From NCBI GenBank assembly GCA_003956705.1, contig QZCP01000057.1, positions 1 through 64,000 on the forward strand: a stretch of 64,000 nt of DNA. The letters run 5' to 3'. Source of the stretch: Brevipalpus yothersi (Eukaryota; Arthropoda; Arachnida; Trombidiformes; Tenuipalpidae). The position numbers and the translations under genes were made by a program. The notes under the pieces were generated by a model. It saw nothing but the letters and a program-made list of their open reading frames with translations, made no database searches and was not told the DNA's origin. This document shows positions 53,570 through 61,289 of this stretch, in pieces; position 1 is the first letter of the stretch; the number at the start of each line of letters is the position of its first letter.

Positions 53570-55136
53570 ATGTTACCCGGTGCTGAGAAGGCTTCATCAA
53601 GTTCTGGTCAGGATCATGACGATGTATCATTTATTTTTCATGGTATGTAAAGGAAAGGAAGAAGGATATGTTTGTTTTTTTTTGAGGAGAGGGAGAAGAA
53701 GGAAGGGAAGGAAAGAGAAAAGAAAGAAGAGAGAAGAAGAGAAGAAAAAGTTCTTCTTCTTTTGAAGAGAAAAGAAAGGGTAATGAAGGTGAAAAATGAG
53801 GAGAAGAAGGAGAAGAAGAAAGAAGAAAGAAGAGAAGAAGAGGAGAGAGAAAGGAGGAGAGAAGGGAAAAAAGGAATGAGAAGAAAGAGAAAAGAGGAAA
53901 ATGAGGATCTCTTTCTTCTATTCTCTTCTTTGACACATAACAAACTTTATGACACCTTTTGTTTGTTGATCAATACTGTTTGTGAAGTTGTTGTTAACGT
54001 ATGTATTTTGTTGTTTATTTTTCTAGGACAAATCACGGTCAGCCAGATTGAAAGATGCACCACACAGGTTGAGGATTGGATAAAGAATAAAGGTCCAACG
54101 CGAGGGGCTATTTTGGACAAGCTTATACATGAAATAGTCTCGGCTGAGACTACTTTCCCCTTAACTGGTTTGTCGAAAGCCACCAAGACACATGTTGTAT
54201 CTTTTTTGGATCGCAAATTTTGGTTCGTGAAGGCTGGTTTTCTTGCAGATACCCTACAAGATTCATTTGGTGATTGTAAAGCTTGCTGGGCACATCTATC
54301 TGAACAATCTACACAATCCTGGCTTGACCATTTTTCAAGTGGAAAATGTCCAATTATAGTCCTGCAGGGATACATGGGTCGATATCTGGGTGAGCCGATT
54401 TCGAATTTGAATAGTCATTTTTGTCCGACAGTGGATAAGTATCCATCCGAGAAGGAGTTATCCCTGGCTGTGATTAATCATTCACAGACCAAAAGAAAGA
54501 AGTTGTCTTGTGAGGATGTACCTTTCATTTTTCATGGTAAGAGATGAAAAACTTTTCTCATTTCCCCTTAATTTCTGACAGCCGAATTTAAAGTGTGAGA
54601 AGAAAGGTGAGAGAGAGAGGAGAAAAGAAGAGAATTAGAGGAAGAAGGAGAGAGAAAGAAAGGGAGGAAGGGAAGGAGGAAAAAGGGGAGTGTTTGAATA
54701 AAAGGAAATTTAATTGTAAATCATATTTTTTTTTCCAGGATGCATCACAACCGAACAGATTCTTCGTTGCCGTAGTCAATTGCGAGAGTGGCGTAGCAAG
54801 GCTTGTGTGGCCACCCGATTACTATTGGATGAAATCACCTCCTCATTACTCGGTCATCACTCGACATTATCCCTCAACGAAGTCAGGAGTGCTACATCCT
54901 ACCACGTTGCTATGTTTCTTGACAATCAACACTGTTTTGTTAACGTGAAGGTGTTTTATTCATTCGCACTGAACTCCCAGAGGCAGTGTAAGCTATGCAA
55001 TCAGATTATCCGTGGATTGGCCTCTCTGCTATTTCTTCATTCCTGCGGACGGTGTCCCCTAATTGTGATGCAGCCAGAAATGGGTGCTTATAGGGGTGAA
55101 CCAGATCCCTTTGATGAGGATATTTTACTGAATTAG
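53570..55136 (+). CDS. Uncharacterised protein, tandem duplication of a ~130-residue unit ending in a C2HC finger
   Basis: Three exons, 53570-53642, 54027-54536 and 54739-55136, with phase-1 GT..AG introns, giving 326 residues. I do not recognise the family. The protein contains two copies of one unit. Both start Phe-Ile-Phe-His-Gly, read on as HGQITVSQIERC (copy 1, H24) and HGCITTEQILRC (copy 2, H194), and continue through SKATKTHVVSFLD / RSATSYHVAMFLD. Both reach a Cys-x2-Cys exactly 84 residues after the His: C108/C111/H126/C132 and C278/C281/H295/C300. Both close with CPIIVLQGYMGRYLGEP / CPLIVMQPEMGAYRGEP. The intron interrupts the Gly codon at the same place and phase in each copy, so exon 2 is a symmetrical 1-1 exon and the unit arose by exon duplication. 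The putative C2HC finger suggests nucleic-acid or protein binding. The 384-bp first intron is purine-rich. Confidence 0.7.
53643..54026 (+). other. Purine-rich intron of the C2HC duplication gene
   Basis: Starts GTATGT at 53643 and ends TTTCTAG at 54026. From about 53650 to 53910 the + strand is almost all A and G (GAAGAAG-type). It gives long spurious Lys/Glu frames one way and Ser/Phe frames the other. Confidence 0.75.
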
Positions 55137-55324
55137 TGCTCAAAATTGTTTTGAGCTGGAAAATTGTCCTTTCTATGTGTTCAATATTTATCCTGAAATC
55201 CTTGATACAGACCCTCTCTTTCTCTCTTTTTTGAAGGCAACTTCAATAAAGTTTGAATTTATACTATCAATTATTTCTTATGTGATTTACCCGATTTATA
55301 AGAAAGTGATGTTATCGATTATGC

Positions 55325-58300
55325 AAGGTAAGAATAGAGAGGAAAAAAGGAAGAAGGAGGAGAAGAGATGAGAGCGAGACGGAAGAGAAGAATTTTCCAT
55401 CTTTTTGGTAAGTTTGGAGAAAGGTAAGGTCACAGTATATGACTCTCTGATAACTTTTTGAAATAATTTCTCCCCCTTTTACCAGAAAAAATCTTGGAAT
55501 TCTGGAGTATTCCTAGTACGGACTATGGACACTTTCCTGGTTTGGGATGAAACTTATCAATATGGTAATGAGACAAAGGGAAAGAAAAGGATAGAGAAGA
55601 GAGAAGAAAGGGGAGAGAGAGGAAAAGATTTTTCAATCAAATCTCCTCATTTAGTCAGGCCACCCATCATCTTCCAGCGAACCCGGTCAACAAGGAGCCT
55701 CTCCACCTGTAGAGCAATCCACAAAGTGAAGTCGATATTTTCAAAGTTATATTTTCCCTTTCTATGCGAGGCTTTTCCATTTTGCAAGTCCAATCTCGAG
55801 AACTCAAGAGTTTGAGGATTGTCAACTGGACTAATTCTCGGGAACTCAAGCTTATCAGCTTGGTCAGGCAATAAACAGAGGAGAAAAGAGGAGGAAGAAA
55901 AAAGGAAAGATGAGAACGAGATGGATGAGGAGATACTCCATCTCTTTGGTAAGTTGGGAGAAAGGTAAGGTCACGGTATAGAACTCTTCTGATGAAGAGA
56001 AAAAAGGAAAATTTTTTGGAGTAATATCCCCTATTTTTCCAGAAAGAATCCCGGAATTCTGGAGTACTTCCGGGACGAACTATGAATACTACCCTGTTTT
56101 TGGATAGAATCCATCCGTATGGTAATGAGAAGGGAGGAGAGAAAGAAGAGGATAAAGAAGAGAGAGAGAGAGAAGAGAAGAGATTCCTTTTTTCAATTCT
56201 CCCCATATGATCGGGCTACCCAATATTCTTCAGCAATCCCTGTCATCAACGAGCCTCTCCAACTGTAAAGCTAATCCACAAAGTGGAGTCGATCTTTTCA
56301 TGTTTATTTTTGAATCCCTTTCCATGCAAGACTTTCCCATTTGTAAGCTCAATCTCAAAAACTCAAGAGTTCGAGGACTGTTAACCGGACTATTTTTTGG
56401 AGCTCAAGCTAATCGACACAATCAAAGATTTTTGAAGGTAAGGTCATAGTATAGAACTTTCTGCTAACTTTTTTGAAATAATTTACCCCTTTTTCCCAGA
56501 AAAATCTTGGAATTCTGGGATATTCCCGGGATGATCTATTTGTACTTCCCTGTTTTGGGATAGGATCTCGTCAACATGGCAGTGAGAAGAAAGGAGAGAA
56601 AGAAAGAGGATAGAGGGAAGAGAAGAAGAGGGAGAGAGAGAAGGAAAAAAAAAAATTCTTCAATCAAATCTCATCATTTAATCGGGCTACCCATCACTCT
56701 TCAGCAGTCTCTGCCATCAACGAGCCTCTCCACCTGTAGAGCAATCCACGAAGTGAAATCGATCTATTCATATCTATTTTATCCCCCTCTATGTGAGGCT
56801 CCGCCCTTTGTAAGCTCAATCCCGAAGCTCAAGAGTTTAAGGACCATCAACTGGACTCCTTTTTTTTTGGAACCCAAGCTAGTCGACTTGGTCAGGCAAG
56901 AATAGAGGAGAAAAGAGGAAGAAGAAGGAGGAGGGATGAGAGCGAGATGGGAGAGAAAATTCACCATCATTTCTCTTTTGGAGAAAGGTAAGGTCGTAGT
57001 ATAGAACTCTCTGATAACTTTTCTGAAATAATTTCCCCTTTTTCCAGAAAAAATCTTGGAACTCTGGAATATTTCCGGGATGATCTATTTACACTTTCCT
57101 GTTTTGGGATAAGAACTCATCAATCATGGCAATGAGGATAAAGGAGAGAAGGAAAGAGAATAAAGAAGAGAGGAAAAGACGGAGAGAGAGGAGAAGAAAT
57201 TCTTCAATCAAGACTCCTCGTTTAATCAGGCCACCCATCATCTTCCAGTAATCCCTGTCACCAACGAGCCCTTTCACCTGTAAAGCCAATCCACAAGAGA
57301 AGTAGATCTTTTTATATTTATTTGTATACCTTTCCATGCAAGACTTTCCCATTTGTAAGCTCAATCTCAAAAAACAAAAAGTTAGAGGATTGTTAATTGG
57401 ACCATTTTTGGGAATTCAGGTTAATTGACTTGGCCAAACAAGAAATAGAGGAGGAAAGAGGAAAAAGAAAGAGGAGGGATGAGAGCGAGATGGAGGAGGA
57501 AAATTCACCATCTCTTTGGTAAGTTGGGAGAGAGGTAAGGTCACAGTATAGAACTCTCTGATAAATTTTTTGAAATAATTTCCCCCCTTTTTCCCAGAAA
57601 AAATCTTGGAATACTGGAATATTTCCGGGATGATCTATCTGCACCTCCCTGTTTTGGGATAGTAAACTCGTCAATATGGCAATGAGGAGAAAGGAGAGAA
57701 GGAAAGAGAATAAAGAAGAGAGAAAAAGAGGGAGAGAGAGAAGAAAAAATTCTTCAATCAAATCTCCTCTTTTAATCGGGCCACCCATCATTCTCCAGCA
57801 ATCTCCGTCATCAACGGGTCTCTCCTCCTGTAGAGCAGTCCGCCGAGCGGAGTCGATGTTGTTTTTTTTTTAATTTATTTTATCCCTTTCTATACGAGAC
57901 TATCCTATTTTGCAAGTTCGATCTCGAGAACCCAAGAGTATGGGGATTGTCAACCGGACCACTCTTGGGAGCTCAAGCCAATCGACCTGGCCGGGCAAGA
58001 ATAGAGGAGAGAAAAAAAAAAGAGAGAGAGAGAGAAGAAAAAGGAAGAGGAAAGAGGAGAGACGAGAGCGAGATGGGGGAGAAACTTTTACATCTCTTAG
58101 GTAAGTTGGGAGATAAGATCATAATATAGGACTCTTAGATCACTTCTTTGAAAACAATTTCTCCCCCTTCTTCTCCAGAAAACTCCCGGAACATTGAAGT
58201 ATTCCCGGAATGAAGTGTGAATACTTCCCTGGTTTGGGATAACACATCAACATGGCAATGAGGAGAAAGGAGAGAAGGAAAGAGAATAAAGAAGAGAGAA

Positions 58301-58560
58301 AAAGAGGGAGAGAGAGAAGAAAAATTCCTCAATCAAATCTCCTCCTTTAATCAGGCCACCCATCATCTTCCAGCAACCCCAGTAAGCAACGAGCCTCTCC
58401 ACCCGTAAAGCAATCCATAAAATGAAGTCGATAATTTCAAAAAAATATATTTTTCCTATGCGAGACTTTTCCATTTATCAAGTCCAATCTCAAGAACTCA
58501 AGAGTTTGAGAATTATCAACTGGACTATTTTTCGGGAACTCAGATTAATCAAGAGCAGCT
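55325..58560. repeat. Tandem array of six ~0.55-kb units, each with an intron-like segment
   Basis: Six imperfect copies follow one another. The marker (pyrimidine tract)-CCAG followed by A-rich AAATC(T/C)(T/C)(G/C)GGAA ends at 55485, 56042, 56499, 57047, 57597 and 58178, with spacings of 557, 457, 548, 550 and 581. Each marker is preceded 50-95 bp upstream by a donor-like GTAAGT or GTAAGG within GGTAAGGTCA(C/T)AGTATA. Each unit then carries a purine block (GAGAAGGAAAGAGAA), a conserved block beginning TCTTCAATCAAATCTCCTC, and a block ending CTCAAGAGTTTGAGGATTGTCAA or similar. Frames within units are open for only 60-110 codons and shift between copies. I cannot assign a protein or a transposon. 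A segmental tandem duplication of a gene part containing one short intron, or a satellite-like array, are both possible. Confidence 0.8.
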
Positions 58561-58612
58561 AATCTTCGGGGCACACATTTCTTTTTACACCGAGTCCACA
58601 TGCAAATTGAAC

Positions 58613-59175
58613 ATGGCGTCGATGAGATCAACAAGAGCTATGACCTTATGGACTCCATCACGGTCAATCTGTGATCACTCAAAATCATCTGCTGACTGTT
58701 TCTCAAGACTCGGGGGATCCTCAGAAAACTTTAGAATCATCGTGAGTTTTTCCCCCCTTTATTTTTGATTTATTTCGCTCTCTCTCACTCTTTCCACAAT
58801 ATTTTCCTTTATCCTCTTGTCTTTGGATTGCCGTCTATCTTTCTCTTCAAAACTGGGGTAGAAAATCCCTTTTTTTTTCTTCACAATTTCAACACCATTG
58901 ACATGTTTGCATCTCAAAATCAAAAAGTTTCCGAACTAAAAAAAAGAAAAACTCTCTTCACTTTCTTCCCATTTATCTGCACCTTCACATGAGGGGATTT
59001 TAAATGGTCTTTACAGTGTCTGTCAAAGGATTTCAGAAAATCTCTGCGTACTGTTGGCGCCTCAGTTATTCTGCCTAAACGCTATGTAACTGTAGATAAA
59101 GCTCTGGACATCCCATGGAAGGCAGGAATCACAGATCCCTGTTGCTTATTCTCTCCGGGAAACACAGCGAGATGA
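58613..59175 (+). CDS. Possible small two-exon protein, unrecognised
   Basis: ATG at 58613 opens 43 codons ending at a GTGAGT donor (58742). A TCTTTACAG acceptor ending at 59016 continues in phase 0 for 52 codons to TGA at 59173, about 95 residues. The frame upstream of the ATG is also open to about 58440, into the tail of the tandem array. I recognise no family. The second exon overlaps a minus-strand 84-codon frame (59082-59336). The two cannot both be trusted, and either or both may be chance. Confidence 0.22.
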
Positions 59176-59336
59176 CGATCACTTGGTACTTTCTTCATTC
59201 TTTGACTAGCCCATAATCCTGTGGATATGTGTAGAACTGTTCTACTTTTCCCCATAATCTCTTCAATTACCCTTTGTCTCTCGTTCTCGAGATGGTGAAA
59301 TTTTTTCAATACCTCTTTCACCTGACAATCCCTCAT
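59082..59336 (-). CDS. Possible coding fragment, unrecognised
   Basis: ATG at 59336 opens 84 codons with a Lys/Glu-rich, coiled-coil-like start (QVKEVLKKFHHLENERQRV) and a more mixed C-terminal half. The residue mix looks more protein-like than the low-complexity frames around it. It may be a remnant of a retroelement or gene. It conflicts with the spliced + strand reading at 58613-59175. No family was recognised. Confidence 0.2.
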   Translation of the reverse strand: MRDCQVKEVLKKFHHLENERQRVIEEIMGKSRTVLHISTGLWASQRMKKVPSDRHLAVFPGENKQQGSVIPAFHGMSRALSTVT

Positions 59337-60443
59337 TTCAATACCCTGGTACTTCTAAAGCTTCTGGAGAAGGGCGGCTCAGGAGGATCTGAAGAGAGAC
59401 ACTTTCTATATGAATCAGATGAAAATCAGGTGGACAGAAAACAATGGGAAGGGAGAGAAAGGGGTAGGTAAGGGCTTCGATAAAGGCATTCTCCTATCTT
59501 TTTTTTTTAACCGTGAGAAGATCCCTCCAGTTTTTTGTTTTCAATTTCAGGAGTATTATTTGGGATCAAATTTCTCAGGAGCACCCAGACCTCTGTTTGT
59601 TACACCAAGGTTCTCCTGGACGGACTGTTTCAAAACTGCCCCCTCATCAACCTCCTCACATCCAATCCGAGAATGTTGAGAATCACAAATTCAGGAGTCC
59701 AGGGATTATCAGAAGAAATGTTTCGTTTTTTGGATTCAAGATCCTCAGGAGCAATCCATCCTCTATCTGGTTCTGGACAATTCATCTCAACACAATTTTA
59801 TTTGCAGGTCAGAATTTGCTTTTGATAACAATTTGAAAAACTCTCTATGTTTTAAAGCAATCATCTTTCAGTACACGCTCAACCTCTGCTTTTTCTTCCT
59901 CCTCCCCCCATGAGGATTACATCTATCCGCAACTGAATTTAAAATTCGGGAACTCAGGAGTACTTTTATTATTATTATTATTATTTTTTTGGAGGCATTC
60001 CTGGACTCCAATCTATCTCATATGCATTTGTTATTCTATGAAGTCTCACTCTCTCCGATCTTCCTTGTCTTCATTCCACTTTTTCATTTTTCCTCGAATT
60101 TGAAGGAATTCTGATCTAGATATGTTTAGTTGACGTAGATATCAAATGGTGGGGGAGGTGGAATAGGGAAGGGGTTTTTTTTAAACGTTGGACTAGCCCG
60201 CAAGGAGGTGGCTAGGGACTTCTGGGCATACCCCTCAGAAAAAACTTTGTCTCTTTATCTTTCTCAGCCATGACCCACACATCAATTTGTTCTCTGAGGA
60301 AAGGAGAGTGTAGTTTATATCCATGAATGTTCATGTTTGTGAAGGATAGTTAACTTTTCGTATATATTTGACTTCTCTCTCATCTCACCCCTCACCCTCT
60401 CTCACCCTCTCTCCTTCTCTTTATTCTATATTTTTTTCTCATC
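59337..60443. other. Region without a confident gene
   Basis: Mixed unique sequence and short echoes of the tandem-array motif (CAGGAGTATT at about 59549, TTCAGGAGTCCAGGG near 59691, TTCGGGAACTCAGGAGTAC near 59946). An (ATT)n tract is at about 59968-59985, and CT-rich sequence precedes the next gene from about 60370. Overlapping + frames at 59410-59836 are 89-107 codons long but have no recognisable family. Confidence 0.4.
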
Positions 60444-61241
60444 ATGAATGTTCAGCCATCACCCTCGAATTTTCGTTGGAGGGACTTTTTTATGAAGACC
60501 GATAGTCATTATTCAGCATTTGGACAACAAGCTCGCCGTCGCTATGACCGAGTGGCCAAGGAGGCTGAAGTCTCAATTTCAGGAATTAGATTTCTGAAAG
60601 GACCAACATCTTTTTTGGCTCTCATCTCAAATTGTTTTGATAGAAGTGATAACGTCTATTTGATTGGATATCGACACAAGCTTTTGGTTCTTCCTCCCTC
60701 CTTGTTAATGAAGGAAGATGTTCCTCAGAATGAAATGTTATGTAAATTGTGTCACAATCCTTTTGGACGCGCTGATGACTGGCTTGAACATGTACGTTCC
60801 GGTTTCTGTATGGCCACAGACCCTTGCACTGATTTCCCAGAGTTACTTCAATTACCCATATTAAATCGGACTCTTGGGAATCGAATTGGAGCTCATCGAG
60901 CTTACGAACGTGCATTGGGTCAACGACATCGAGAGACACAGATGAATATTGTAGTCTCAAACGATGGACCCTCTACGAGTTCGGGAACCTCTATGACAAT
61001 CACTTCTCACCCTACTGTTTCACGTTCTCGATTATTTGGGGAGGTATCAGGTGTTGGTCAATCTATATTTGGACAAAATATTCAACCTCCCTCACAACTT
61101 CCCTCGCAACTTTCTTCAAGTGTGGTTTTACGAGCTGCTACTCTGAAATTACCTGTCCTGTCAAATTCTATCCCTGGCAATGAGGAGCGGGAGTTATCTT
61201 CGGAGGACGAAGGATCGCTTGTGGTGAAATTGGAAGATTGA
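60444..61241 (+). CDS. Uncharacterised C2HC-finger protein
   Basis: A single 265-residue frame from an ATG preceded by a pyrimidine-rich tract. I do not recognise a named family. It carries a putative finger C100-x2-C103-x12-H116-x5-C122 (CKLCHNPFGRADDWLEHVRSGFC), very like the two fingers in the gene at 53570-55136 (C-x2-C-x13/14-H-x4/5-C). As in those, a hydrophobic stretch (LALISNCFDRSDNVYLIGYR) lies 30-40 residues before the finger. The C-terminal ~110 residues are Ser/Thr/Gln-rich and end acidic (SSEDEGSLVVKLED). It is probably a second member of the same local family, but full-length similarity is weak. It may have an upstream exon, since TCATGAATGTTCAG could contain an acceptor. It lies tail-to-tail with the retrotransposon ORF, 133 bp apart. 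Confidence 0.6.
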   Translation: MNVQPSPSNFRWRDFFMKTDSHYSAFGQQARRRYDRVAKEAEVSISGIRFLKGPTSFLALISNCFDRSDNVYLIGYRHKLLVLPPSLLMKEDVPQNEMLCKLCHNPFGRADDWLEHVRSGFCMATDPCTDFPELLQLPILNRTLGNRIGAHRAYERALGQRHRETQMNIVVSNDGPSTSSGTSMTITSHPTVSRSRLFGEVSGVGQSIFGQNIQPPSQLPSQLSSSVVLRAATLKLPVLSNSIPGNEERELSSEDEGSLVVKLED

Positions 61242-61289
61242 GAGTTCTCCTTTATTTGACGGGTGATCTAGAATACAAAGAATTCAGAA

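Noticed and set aside
53672..54026. Lys/Glu-rich N-terminal part of a 291-codon + frame, and matching Ser/Phe minus frames at 53631-53943
   Set aside because: This is purine-rich intron; splicing out 53643-54026 restores the duplicated FIFHG start of the unit, so the frame is read-through.
57089..57791. Recurrent minus-strand frames (93-132 codons) in several tandem units, sharing a MMGG(L/P)IK motif
   Set aside because: They recur only because the DNA units recur; frame and stops vary between copies and their Leu/Phe content mirrors purine tracts.
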